A stretch of DNA of 64,000 bases from Akkermansiaceae bacterium UBA2367 (GCA_002344525.1 DDTJ01000061.1:1-64000), one strand, 5' to 3'; shown: positions 50,664-58,837, counted from the first letter of the stretch. Made by a program: numbers and translations. The notes: generated by a model from the sequence alone, not told the origin.

Positions 50664-53281
50664 AGATTGCATTTCGTAGTAGCATGGGCTTCCAGCCCAT
50701 GCACCGTGAGACGATGATCGGGGGAGGGACGGGCTTCGTCCGCTCTTCCACGTCGCCCCAAGAGGCATGGGCTGGAAGCCCATGCTACCTCCCGGCCCTG
50801 CTCGCCCTAGCCGCTATCACCCTCCATTCCACCGTCGCCGCCACCGACACCGCCTTCTTCGAATCCCGCATCCGCCCCGTCCTCGTCGAGCATTGCCTCG
50901 AATGCCACTCCGTCGAGTCCGGCAAGGCCAAGGGCGGGCTGCGTCTCGACGACCGCGAGGCCCTCCTGCGCGGCGGCGATTCCGGCCCCGGTCTGGTGCC
51001 GGGCAAGCCCGACGAAAGCCTCCTCCTCGCCGCGATGCGGCACAGCGACGAAAACCTCACCATGCCGCCGCGCAAGCCTCGTCTCCCGGACCGGGTGCTC
51101 TCCGATTTCGAGCAATGGATCGCGGCGGGCGCGGTCGATCCGCGCGAGGCGGCCGCTGGCGAGGGAGGGGCAGGAGAGGGCTTCGAAAGCCGCCGCCAGC
51201 ACTGGAGCTTCCAGCCTCCCGTCCGGCCCGCCGTTCCGTCGGTGAAGCGGGAGGACTGGCCGCTCGGCGACATCGACCGCTTCGTCCTCGCGAAGCTGGA
51301 GGAAAACGGCCTCGAACCCTCGCCCGACGCCGATCCCGTGGTGTTGCTGCGTCGGCTGAGCTTCGATCTGACCGGCTTGCCGCCGGTTTCGGTGAACCGT
51401 GAACCGTCAACCGTGAACGGTCAGAACCAGACACCGTCCACCGTCCACCGTCCACCGTTTACCGAAACCGAGTGGGCCGAACAAGTGGATCGTCTTCTCA
51501 ACACCCCCGCCTTCGGCGAACGCTGGGCCCGCCATTGGCTCGACGTGGCCCGCTATTCCGAGTCGAACGGCAAGGAGGCGAACCTGATCTATCCCCACGC
51601 GTGGCGCTACCGCGACTACGTCATCGACGCCTTCGCCCGCGACCTGCCCTACGACCGCTTCCTCGTCGAGCAGCTCGCCGGGGACCTCCTCCCCGCCGAG
51701 AACGAGGCCGAGCGGGCGAGGCTCCTCGTCGCCACCGGCTTTCTCGCGATCGGGCCGAAGGGCCTCGGTGGACAGGATCCCCCGCAGTTCTCCGCCGACG
51801 TCGTCGACGAGCAGATCGACGCCTTCTCCCGCGCCTTCCTCGCCAGCTCGCTCGCCTGCGCCCGCTGCCACGACCACAAGGCCGATCCCGTGACGATGGC
51901 CGACTACTACTCCCTCGCCGGGATCTTCAAGAGCACCGACACCCGCTACGGCACTTGGGTCGATTCGGAGAACAACAACGGCGGACGCCTCATCCGACTG
52001 CCCGACCTGCCCGGCCAGCTCATCCCGAACCGCTCCCTGTCGAAGGAGGAGGTCGAGAAGCTGAAGGGCCAGCTCGCCCAGCTCGACGCCGACGAGAAAG
52101 CCGGACGCGAACGGGCCGAACAGGCGAGGAAAGAGGGACGCGACGCGCAGCTCGATTTCAACGAAGCGCTTCGAGAAGCCCTCCGCATCTACTGGTCGCG
52201 CGGCCCCCTCCTCGGCCAGCTCGAGACCGTCGCCGACGACGGGACCGCCCTGCCCCTCTGCATGGGCGTGATCGACGCCGAACAGAAGATCGACTCGCCC
52301 CGCTACGAACGCGGCGAACTCGCCCATCCCGCCGAGACCGTGACGAGGGCCGTGCCCGAAATCTTCGGGCTCGCGAGCGAGGGCGCGGTGCCGGCGGACG
52401 CCAGCGGCCGGCTCGAACTCGCCAAGTGGATCGTCGATCCCGAGAATCCCCTGACCGCGCGGGTCATGGTCAACCGTATCTGGACCCATCTCTTCGGCGC
52501 GGGACTCGTCGAGACCGTGGACGACTTCGGCCGCACCGGAGCCGCCCCCAGTCATCCCGAGCTGCTCGACCATCTCGCCCTGCGCTTCCGGGAGAGCGGC
52601 TGGTCGGTGAAATCCCTCGTCCGCGAGATCGTCAGCTCGCGCACCTACCGGCAGGCCTCGACTTGGCGCGAGGAGGCCTTTGAAAAGGACCCCGACAACC
52701 GTCTCCTCTGGCGCATGGCCAAGCGCCGCCTCGACGCCGAGGCCATCCGCGACGGCATGCTCGCCGTCTCGGGTGAGCTGGACCTCTCTCCCCGTCCCGG
52801 TTCCCTCGTCGCCGAACTGGACACCCAGTCCGCCTCGATGATTCCCTTCAACAAGAAGATTCCCGAGGACCTCGACGGTTCGACCCATCGCTCCATCTAC
52901 CTGCCCGCGATGCGCGACCAGTTGCCCGATGTGCTGCGGCACTTCGACTTCGCCGAGCCCAGCCTCGTGGTCGGGAAGCGCGACAGCACCAACGTGCCGC
53001 CCCAAGCCCTCTTCCTGATGAACAGCGACTTCGTCCGCGCCCGCGCCGCCGCGCTGGCGAAGCGGATTTCGCAGGAGACCGAAAGCCAAGAAGCGCGCAT
53101 CGAACTCGCCTACCAACGTTGCTTCAACCGCCCGCCTGACGAGGAGGAACGCAGGCTGATCGCGGAGTTCCTCGAAGCCCCCGCGCCGGAGGGAGCCGAT
53201 GCCGCGAAGGAGGCGGAGAAACGGCTGATGGATTTCTGCCAGACCCTGCTCGCGAGCGCGGAGTTTCGGATGATGGATTGA
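50660..53281 (+). CDS. DUF1549/DUF1553 cytochrome-like protein (PSD1 type) with repeat-derived insertions
   Basis: An 873-residue protein. Residues 1-60 are an unusually long signal region: MKIAF, then about 37 residues encoded by a REPIN-like element, then the hydrophobic LPALLALAAITL. The planctomycete cytochrome domain PSCyt1 has a haem motif (C79-L-E-C82-H83). DUF1549 (PSCyt2) begins with LGDIDRFVLAKLEENGL and has CARCHDHK (second CxxCH); after LTGLPP it carries about 27 residues encoded by a heptamer array in place of the usual short loop. DUF1553 (PSD1) follows (GRLELAKWIVDPENPLTARVMVN). It probably acts in the periplasm with DUF1501. The ATG overlaps the upstream stop. Confidence 0.9.
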   Translation: MKIAFRSSMGFQPMHRETMIGGGTGFVRSSTSPQEAWAGSPCYLPALLALAAITLHSTVAATDTAFFESRIRPVLVEHCLECHSVESGKAKGGLRLDDREALLRGGDSGPGLVPGKPDESLLLAAMRHSDENLTMPPRKPRLPDRVLSDFEQWIAAGAVDPREAAAGEGGAGEGFESRRQHWSFQPPVRPAVPSVKREDWPLGDIDRFVLAKLEENGLEPSPDADPVVLLRRLSFDLTGLPPVSVNREPSTVNGQNQTPSTVHRPPFTETEWAEQVDRLLNTPAFGERWARHWLDVARYSESNGKEANLIYPHAWRYRDYVIDAFARDLPYDRFLVEQLAGDLLPAENEAERARLLVATGFLAIGPKGLGGQDPPQFSADVVDEQIDAFSRAFLASSLACARCHDHKADPVTMADYYSLAGIFKSTDTRYGTWVDSENNNGGRLIRLPDLPGQLIPNRSLSKEEVEKLKGQLAQLDADEKAGRERAEQARKEGRDAQLDFNEALREALRIYWSRGPLLGQLETVADDGTALPLCMGVIDAEQKIDSPRYERGELAHPAETVTRAVPEIFGLASEGAVPADASGRLELAKWIVDPENPLTARVMVNRIWTHLFGAGLVETVDDFGRTGAAPSHPELLDHLALRFRESGWSVKSLVREIVSSRTYRQASTWREEAFEKDPDNRLLWRMAKRRLDAEAIRDGMLAVSGELDLSPRPGSLVAELDTQSASMIPFNKKIPEDLDGSTHRSIYLPAMRDQLPDVLRHFDFAEPSLVVGKRDSTNVPPQALFLMNSDFVRARAAALAKRISQETESQEARIELAYQRCFNRPPDEEERRLIAEFLEAPAPEGADAAKEAEKRLMDFCQTLLASAEFRMMD
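50679..50788. repeat. REPIN-like pair inside a signal-peptide coding region
   Basis: The left arm GTAGCATGGGCTTCCAGCCC and the right arm GGGCTGGAAGCCCATGCTAC are inverted palindromic copies 110 bases end to end. The frame of the host gene is open through the whole element (codons about 7-43). Confidence 0.9.
51388..51468. repeat. Heptamer hairpin array inside a DUF1549 coding region
   Basis: The left half reads GGTGAACC, GTGAACC, GTCAACC, GTGAACG; the right half ACCGTCC, ACCGTCC, ACCGTCC, ACCGTTT. The halves are imperfect inverted repeats. The GTCCACC and GTTTACC words also occur intergenically at 37076-37111. It is read as VNREPSTVNGQNQTPSTVHR in the protein. Confidence 0.9.
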
Positions 53282-53294
53282 ATTCGGTGAACCG

Positions 53295-53762
53295 ATGCAA
53301 CCGCAAGAAACAGAGCAATCTCCAAGCCTTGCCCCCGCAAGCTATCGGATGCCGTTCACTGAGCCGGGATTGCCGATCATAGGTATCTTGCTGCTTGTCT
53401 CTGCGATTTCGATGCCTTTGATCAATTGGTTTGGCAAGGCCACTTCCGGGGCGAAGGAAGCCCACACAAGGTTTCTTTTTTCGCAAATCGACACGGTTCT
53501 CACAAAACTTGAACCCTCCGGTTTTCCAAGGACGGAGGCGGAGCTTGCTTCGAGATTGGAGACCGCCACCATCGATTGGAATCGATGCCGCATGGATTCC
53601 GGAAAGCTATTCGATGCGTGGGATTCTGAAATCGAGACCCGATTCGACCTGTCGCAGGATTTGTGGACGTTCCGATCCGGCGGCAGGGACGGCAAATTCG
53701 GGACGGACGACGACATTGCCGTCTCCGTCGCCAGTCAAACACTCTCACCCGATGAGTCCTGA
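53295..53762 (+). CDS. Type II secretion pseudopilin-like protein (GspG C-terminal type)
   Basis: A 155-residue protein with an N-terminal hydrophobic helix (about 26-46, LPIIGILLLVSAISMPL) and a C-terminal SGGRDGKFGTDDDI motif, the calcium-binding end of GspG-type pseudopilins (usually S-x-G-x-DG-x-x-GT-x-DD-I). The canonical prepilin peptidase site (G-FTL) is absent. It therefore looks like a lone minor pseudopilin or a derived protein. It lies 13 bases after the DUF1553 gene, between it and DUF1501, and has fewer GC-rich codons than its neighbours. Confidence 0.6.
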   Translation: MQPQETEQSPSLAPASYRMPFTEPGLPIIGILLLVSAISMPLINWFGKATSGAKEAHTRFLFSQIDTVLTKLEPSGFPRTEAELASRLETATIDWNRCRMDSGKLFDAWDSEIETRFDLSQDLWTFRSGGRDGKFGTDDDIAVSVASQTLSPDES

Positions 53763-53779
53763 CCCATTTCAAACAGCCT

Positions 53780-53930
53780 GTAGCATGGGCTTCCAGCCCA
53801 TGCATCTCCCCCTGACGCCCGAAGGACGACCAAACCGCATTTGCTCAGGGACGCCGGACTCTTTGAGCGGATGGCGATTTCCGCGATTACCACATCCTCA
53901 CAAGGTGCATGGGCTGGAAGCCCATGCTAC
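53780..53930. repeat. REPIN-like pair, GCATGGGCT subfamily
   Basis: GTAGCATGGGCTTCCAGCCC at the left and GGGCTGGAAGCCCATGCTAC at the right, about 150 bases end to end. It has the same arms as 50679-50788 with a different, longer centre. It separates the two small cargo genes. Confidence 0.88.
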
Positions 53931-53954
53931 AAGCAGACACGCTAAGGGACTTCA

Positions 53955-54422
53955 ATGAGCTTTTACATCAATCCATCCTCAAGTGAGGTAGAAGCGGCCT
54001 TGGAATCTTGGCATTGGCTTCCAATTCATTCGAAGCAACCAATCCTTGTCACGGCGTTTGGCGATATATTTCTCGAAGGAGATGGAGGAATTTGGTTTCT
54101 CGACACCTTGGAAGGAGAGCTGAATAAAGTGGCTTCCAATAAAGACGAGCTGGATGGAGTTCTCGCAACTGAAGACGGTGAGAGCCGTTTCCTGCTTTCT
54201 GGCTTTGTCGAACGCGCTCACAGGGAAGAACTGACTCTTTCCGATGGCCAATGTTTCAGTTTCAAGACAGCTCCTGTTGCTGGGGGCGCGATTGAATTCG
54301 AGAACATCGAGCCTCGGAATTTCGTCGTTGCGGTGAATTTAGCCGGTCAGTTGCACAGCCAGGCCAAGGGCTGGCCTACAGGATTTCGAGTTTCCGGCTT
54401 TGCCGTGGAATATGAGGACTAG
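53955..54422 (+). CDS. DUF1851 (Tdi1-like immunity domain) protein
   Basis: A 155-residue cytosolic protein. The stretch VTAFGDIFLEGDGGIWFLDTLEGELNKVA is characteristic of DUF1851/T6SS immunity Tdi1 domains (a SMI1/KNR4-like group); a matching FVVAVNLAGQLHSQAKG follows. Proteins of this type neutralise toxins in some bacteria or act in unknown regulatory roles. No toxin gene adjoins it. Like the GspG-like gene it looks less GC-rich than the surrounding operon and may be an insertion. Confidence 0.72.
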   Translation: MSFYINPSSSEVEAALESWHWLPIHSKQPILVTAFGDIFLEGDGGIWFLDTLEGELNKVASNKDELDGVLATEDGESRFLLSGFVERAHREELTLSDGQCFSFKTAPVAGGAIEFENIEPRNFVVAVNLAGQLHSQAKGWPTGFRVSGFAVEYED

Positions 54423-54448
54423 CGTTCAGTAAATTTTTCCCACCAACC

Positions 54449-54477
54449 ACCCGTGACCCATGACTCCTGACCCATTC
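54449..54477. repeat. Heptamer array carrying a start codon
   Basis: TGA at 54454, 54461 and 54468 recurs every 7 bases (units CGTGACC, CATGACT, CCTGACC), covering all frames. The ATG at 54460 starts the DUF1501 gene. Confidence 0.8.
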
Positions 54478-55884
54478 CTCCCCACCCGCCGCGACCTCCT
54501 TCGCCAATCCACCCTTGGCCTCGGCTGGCTCGCCTTCTCCGCCCTCGCCTCGAAACCCTCCTTCGCCTCGGCCAGCGCGAGCGGCCTGACGCCGCGCGAG
54601 ACCCATTTCCCGGCGCGGGCGAAGCACGTCATCTTCCTGACGATGCGCGGCGGTCCCTCGCATGTCGATCTCCTCGACTACAAGCCCGAATTGGAGAAAC
54701 ACTCCGGCAAGACCTCCACGACGGGCCGCGACTCGGCGGGCGCGAAGCTGCTCGGCCCGGTCCATCCCTTCGCCCGCTACGGGCGCTCGGGCCTGCGCAT
54801 GACGAGCCTGCTCCCGCGCATCGGCGAGCACGCCGACGACCTCTGCATCCTCAACTCGATGCACACCGACGTGCCGAACCACTCGCCCGCCTTCGTGCAG
54901 ATGCACACGGGCAGCTTCCAGTTCGTGCGGCCCTCCCTCGGCGCGTGGACGGTCTATGGCCTCGGCAGCGAGAACGAGAACCTGCCCGGCTTCGTCACCC
55001 TGAACCCGCCCGCCGGGGACGGCGGAGCGCAGAACTACGGCAGCGCCTTCCTCCCCAGCATCTGCCAAGGCACGCGCCTCGGCGGCGGGCAGCTACCCGG
55101 CCTCTACGCCGCCTTCATGAAACGGCAGGAGGCCCCCGGCCCGCCCATGAGGAACATCGCCAACCCCGAGCGCACCCCGGCGGAGCAGCGCCGCCAGCTC
55201 GACCTGCTGCGCGGGCTCAACGAGCGCCGCCTCGCCCGCGAGCCGCACCAGCCCGAGGTCGAGGGCATGATCGAGTCCTTCGAGCTCGCCTTCCGCATGC
55301 AGAGCGAGGTGCCCGGCGTGCTCGACGTCGCGGAGGAGTCGCCCGAGACGCTCGATCTCTACGGGATCGGGAAGGGCGAGGATCTCTTCGCCCGGCAATG
55401 CCTCCTCGCCCGCCGTCTCGTCGAATCCGGAGTGCGCTTCGTCGAGATCGCCTCGCCGGGGGACTGGGACCACCACGCCCTCATCACGCGGACCCTGCCG
55501 GAACGCTGCGCCTCCGTGGACCAAGCCGTGGGCGGCCTGCTCACCGATCTGAAGCGGCGCGGCCTGCTTCAGGACACCCTCGTGGTCTGGGGCGGGGAGT
55601 TCGGACGCACCCCCTACGCGCCCGGCCTCGACGGCCGCGACCACAACCACAAGGGCTTCTCCCTCTGGATGGCCGGCGGCGGGGTGAAGGGCGGGATCAA
55701 CTACGGCGCCACCGACGAGATCGGCTACGAGGCGGTCGAGAACCCCATGCATATCCGCGACTGGCACGCCACGATCCTGCATCTGCTGGGCTTGGACCAC
55801 AAGCGGCTCACCTTCAACTACGGCGGGAGGAATTTCCGGCTTACGGAGACGGGGGGCGAGGTGGCGAGAGGGATACTGGCGTGA
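54460..55884 (+). CDS. DUF1501 family protein (Tat-exported)
   Basis: A 474-residue protein with a twin-arginine signal (PTRRDLLRQSTLGLGWLAFSAL). DUF1501, a sulfatase/alkaline-phosphatase-like superfamily member, shows HVIFLTMRGGPSHVDLLDYKPE, VPNHSPAFVQMHTG, LARRLVESGVRFVEI, VVWGGEFGRTPYA and DGRDHNHKGFSLWMAGGGVKGG. DUF1501 genes pair with DUF1549/DUF1553 genes across Planctomycetes and Verrucomicrobia; the joint function is unknown. Here two small genes and a REPIN-like element separate the pair. Confidence 0.92.
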   Translation: MTPDPFLPTRRDLLRQSTLGLGWLAFSALASKPSFASASASGLTPRETHFPARAKHVIFLTMRGGPSHVDLLDYKPELEKHSGKTSTTGRDSAGAKLLGPVHPFARYGRSGLRMTSLLPRIGEHADDLCILNSMHTDVPNHSPAFVQMHTGSFQFVRPSLGAWTVYGLGSENENLPGFVTLNPPAGDGGAQNYGSAFLPSICQGTRLGGGQLPGLYAAFMKRQEAPGPPMRNIANPERTPAEQRRQLDLLRGLNERRLAREPHQPEVEGMIESFELAFRMQSEVPGVLDVAEESPETLDLYGIGKGEDLFARQCLLARRLVESGVRFVEIASPGDWDHHALITRTLPERCASVDQAVGGLLTDLKRRGLLQDTLVVWGGEFGRTPYAPGLDGRDHNHKGFSLWMAGGGVKGGINYGATDEIGYEAVENPMHIRDWHATILHLLGLDHKRLTFNYGGRNFRLTETGGEVARGILA

Positions 55885-55894
55885 GCCCTGACGG

Positions 55895-56188
55895 GACCGC
55901 TGATTGACGCTGATCTTCGCTGATTTTTCTAACACGGATGGACACAGGGACGAAGCCCGTTGCGGTGCCTTGTAGCGAAATTCGTGAGAATTTCGGCGAG
56001 CGTCTCTTGAGCATCGGCGGGGAGAAGTTCTCACGAACTTCTCTACCAGCAGCTGCGACCGTTTTGCTCACGCTTTCATGAGTATGTCCTGCGGACGACA
56101 CAGATAACCGAAGCCGATGATTCGCTCGCAGCATCCGTGTCCATCTGTGTAAAAAATCAGCGAAGATCCGCGCCAATCAGCGGTCGCC
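55895..56188. repeat. Nested compound palindrome (AATCAGCGG arms around a GTAGCGAAATTC element)
   Basis: Outer arms at 55895-55929 and 56153-56188 are inverted copies (GACCGCTGATTGACGCTGAT / ATCAGCG...AATCAGCGGTC) matching the solo arm at 4691-4725; next inward come ACACGGATGGACACAGGG and CCGTGTCCATCTGTGT. In the centre, at 55971-56047, lies another inverted pair, GTAGCGAAATTCGTGAGAA and GTTCTCACGAACTTCTCTAC. It fills the gap between DUF1501 and the next gene; no gene is seen there. Confidence 0.8.
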
Positions 56189-56205
56189 AAATTCCATCTA
56201 TCCAG

Positions 56206-57594
56206 ATGCAACCCTCTTTCCTCCTCCACCTGACCCTCTGCGGTCTCGCCACTACGCTGTCGGCCCTCGAACCCTGCCGCATCCGCGTGGTCGATGCGGA
56301 GAACGGCTGGCCCGTCCCGCTGGTGGAACTGACGACGACGCACAACGTCTCTTTCTTCACCGACAACGCCGGGGTCGTCGCCTTCGACCTGCCCGAGCTG
56401 ATGGGCGTCGAGACTTGGTTCCACGTCGCCGCCGACGGTTACGAAATGAAGGCCGATGGTTTCGGCCACCGAGGCTTCCGCTTCACCCCCGAACCCGGCG
56501 GAGAGCACGAGGTGAAGGTCACCCGCACCATCATCGCGAAGCGGCTCGGGCGTCTCACCGGCGGCGGGATCTTCGGCGAAAGCCAGAAGCTCGGCGACCA
56601 CGCCGACTGGCAGGAGAGCGGCATCCTCGGCTCCGACAGCGTGCAGAACGCCGTGCATCGCGGGAAAATGTTCTGGGCTTGGGGCGACACGAACGTGCCG
56701 AGCTACCCGCTCGGCCTCTTCCACATGACGAGCGCGACGACGGCAGTGCGGCCGCTCGACTCTTTCGAACCGCCGCTGAAGCTGGCTCTCGACTACTTCC
56801 GCGACGAGGAGGGCCGCATCCGCAACGTCGCCAATGTGGCCCCTGACGATCCCGGTCCGACTTGGGTGAGCGGCTACGTCAGCCTGCCCGATGCGGAGGG
56901 CCGCGAGCGCCTCGTCGGCTGCTACACGAAGATCGAGCCGCCCATGACCTCCTACCGCGTCGGCCTCTGCGTGTGGAATGACGAGACCGCGAATTTCGAA
57001 TCGGTCGAGGTGCTTTGGGACAAGAAGGACGGAGGCTCCGAACCGAAGCTGCAGCCAGTGGGCCATCCCTCCTTCTGGACGGACGAAAGCGGAAAGCGCT
57101 GGCTCCTCTTCGGCGACCCGCTCCCGACCATCCGCATGCCCGCGACCTTCGAAGGCTGGCGCGACCGCAAGCAGTGGGAGACGCTGAAGCCGCAGAAGAC
57201 TTTCGAGAGCGCCGAAGGTCGCAAGGTGACTCCGCATCGCGGCTCCATCGCGTGGAACGCCTACCGGAACCGCTGGGTCACGGTCTTCGGCGAGATCAAG
57301 GGCGATCCGTCGATGCTGGGCGAACTCTGGTATGCCGAGGCCGGTTCGCCGCTGGGTCCTTGGGGCAAGGCGGTGAAGGTGCTGAGCCATCGCAAGCTCA
57401 GCTTCTACAACCCGAGGCTGCATCCCGAGTTCACCCCGGAGGATTCGCCCGTGCTGCTGTTCGAGGGCACCTACACGCACAGCTTCTCCGGCGAAGCGAG
57501 GCAGACGCCGAGGCATGACTACAACCAGATCCTCTACCGCCTCGATCTCGACGATCCGGCCTTGGTGGGAGTGCCCGCGCTCCTTGCTCCTTGA
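56206..57594 (+). CDS. Secreted beta-propeller protein
   Basis: A 462-residue exported protein. Residues 1-20 form a signal peptide. A carboxypeptidase-regulatory-like beta-sandwich (about 24-100, CRIRVVDAENGWPVPLVELTTTHN) precedes a region of repeated strands with Trp/Gly/Asp (HRGKMFWAWGDTNVPSYPLG, HPSFWTDESGKRWLLFGDP, WNAYRNRWVTVFGEIKGDPSMLGELWYAEA) resembling GH43/GH32/DUF4185-type five-bladed propellers. Glycan binding or cleavage is plausible. The exact family is not certain. The start at 56206 follows the compound palindrome. Confidence 0.75.
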   Translation: MQPSFLLHLTLCGLATTLSALEPCRIRVVDAENGWPVPLVELTTTHNVSFFTDNAGVVAFDLPELMGVETWFHVAADGYEMKADGFGHRGFRFTPEPGGEHEVKVTRTIIAKRLGRLTGGGIFGESQKLGDHADWQESGILGSDSVQNAVHRGKMFWAWGDTNVPSYPLGLFHMTSATTAVRPLDSFEPPLKLALDYFRDEEGRIRNVANVAPDDPGPTWVSGYVSLPDAEGRERLVGCYTKIEPPMTSYRVGLCVWNDETANFESVEVLWDKKDGGSEPKLQPVGHPSFWTDESGKRWLLFGDPLPTIRMPATFEGWRDRKQWETLKPQKTFESAEGRKVTPHRGSIAWNAYRNRWVTVFGEIKGDPSMLGELWYAEAGSPLGPWGKAVKVLSHRKLSFYNPRLHPEFTPEDSPVLLFEGTYTHSFSGEARQTPRHDYNQILYRLDLDDPALVGVPALLAP

Positions 57595-57601
57595 AAAGAA
57601 A

Positions 57602-57631
57602 GCGCCGGAACGGTCGGGACCGTTCCGGCGC
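57602..57631 (-). terminator. Intrinsic terminator of the RRM gene
   Basis: A perfect 14-bp stem (GCGCCGGAACGGTC with GACCGTTCCGGCGC) and a 2-base loop; on the minus strand it is followed by TTTCTTTTC. It lies 27 bases beyond the stop of the RRM gene. Confidence 0.85.
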
Positions 57632-57657
57632 ACACCAACAAAAAAGCGGGGGAGGGG

Positions 57658-58326
57658 TCAGGCGTGGCTCTCGGAGGAGCTTCCGGCGAGGGCGGCTTCG
57701 TCGCCGTCTTCGCCGAGGCCTTCGTTGCGTGCTCCGCTGACGATGAGGCGGCGGCCCATGAACTCCTGGTCGTCGAGGATGCCCACGGCGCGTTTCGCCT
57801 CCTCGATGGAGCCCATTTCGACGAAGGCGAAGCCTTTCGACTGCTGGGTGCGGGGATTGGTCACGACCTCGGCGGAGAGGACATTGCCGACGCCTCTGAA
57901 GAGATCCTCCAACTCGGCTTCGCCGGTGGCGTAGTCGAGGTTGCCGACGTAGAGGCGGCCGGAGGTGACCTCGGCGCGGTTGCGCTTGGGCTTCTTCGAT
58001 TCGCTCGTTTGGGCGGCGGGCTGGCGGGTGGGAGCGGGCTTGGCGGATTTCTCCGTCTTCACCTTCGCCTTGGCGGAGACTTTGGACTTGGGTTTGCCGA
58101 GGAGGCCGAAGGTCAGGATCGAGAGGATCTTCTGCGCCGTGGTTTGCTCAGGCTGCCGCCGGGAGCGGCCCCCGTTGCCACCGTTGCGATTGCGGCTGCG
58201 GCGCGGTCCTCCGGAGGCGTTTCCGCCGCCCTGTTGGGATTGCTTTCCTTGGCGATTGCGGCCGCGGCCGCCCTGACGATTGCCGCGATGGCGGCGATAG
58301 GCTTGGTTTTGGGATTGGTTTTCCAT
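57658..58326 (-). CDS. RRM RNA-binding protein
   Basis: A 222-residue protein. The first 60 residues are Gly/Arg/Asn/Gln-rich (RGG-like), the middle is Lys/Ala-rich, and a single RRM spans about 122-205 with RNP2 LYVGNL and RNP1 KGFAFVEM intact. An acidic tail follows. Small RRM proteins of this kind bind RNA and in cyanobacteria are cold-induced. The long leader upstream and the strong terminator suggest tight regulation. Confidence 0.9.
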   Translation of the reverse strand: MENQSQNQAYRRHRGNRQGGRGRNRQGKQSQQGGGNASGGPRRSRNRNGGNGGRSRRQPEQTTAQKILSILTFGLLGKPKSKVSAKAKVKTEKSAKPAPTRQPAAQTSESKKPKRNRAEVTSGRLYVGNLDYATGEAELEDLFRGVGNVLSAEVVTNPRTQQSKGFAFVEMGSIEEAKRAVGILDDQEFMGRRLIVSGARNEGLGEDGDEAALAGSSSESHA

Positions 58327-58837
58327 CGATGGTGGAAGATTTTGGGTGGAGACCCGCCACGAGGCGGGTCCAAGGGATGGGGGCGGAACCTCCGGCGACT
58401 TCATCCTCCGCGAAGAGGGTGGGGGTCGGTGCCTCGAGGAGGCGGATTCGGGGGGCGGTTGAGCGCTCCCCGGTAGGGTTCGGACTCGGGACGTCCGCAC
58501 GGGGCGGGGCGTCCGCTGCCGGAACGGGTCCGGCGTTCGAGAGAGGGTTCCGCAGAATGTGGATGAGGCTGTCGAACACCGCCAAGAAGGTGTCGCGCCA
58601 CGAAGGGCGCGTGGCTTCGGCATCCGCAAAAGCGCATTGGGCTGACTGGACGGGTGACATTCCGGGGGGTGGAGGACGGCCTCAAGGAGAAGTTACGAAA
58701 CGCAGGGCCGGAGGGCAAGTCAAGATTTGCGTCAGCGAGGGAAGGGAATGTGAATTTTATGGAAATTATAAAAAATCCCTTCGCGGGGCTGGGGGACGGG
58801 CGGTGCTGGAGGGGGGGCGCTCGCCGCCGTTGCCCTG
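58327..58837 (-). other. Long upstream region of the RRM gene
   Basis: About 500 bases between the RRM start and the repeat at 58838. On the minus strand, AT-rich words (TTTTTTATAATTTCC, TTGACT) lie around 58715-58775. A frame open from an ATG at 58660 overlaps the RRM gene and reads WRDTFLAVFDSLIHIL at its start, but its Pro-rich later part is not convincing. I interpret it as a long 5' leader with an uncertain short frame. Confidence 0.4.

Noticed and set aside
58148..58660. 170-codon minus-strand frame overlapping the RRM gene
   Set aside because: The second half is an Arg/Pro-rich shadow of the RRM gene's N-terminus; the first half might be real but has no recognisable domain. Kept only as a note in the leader entry.
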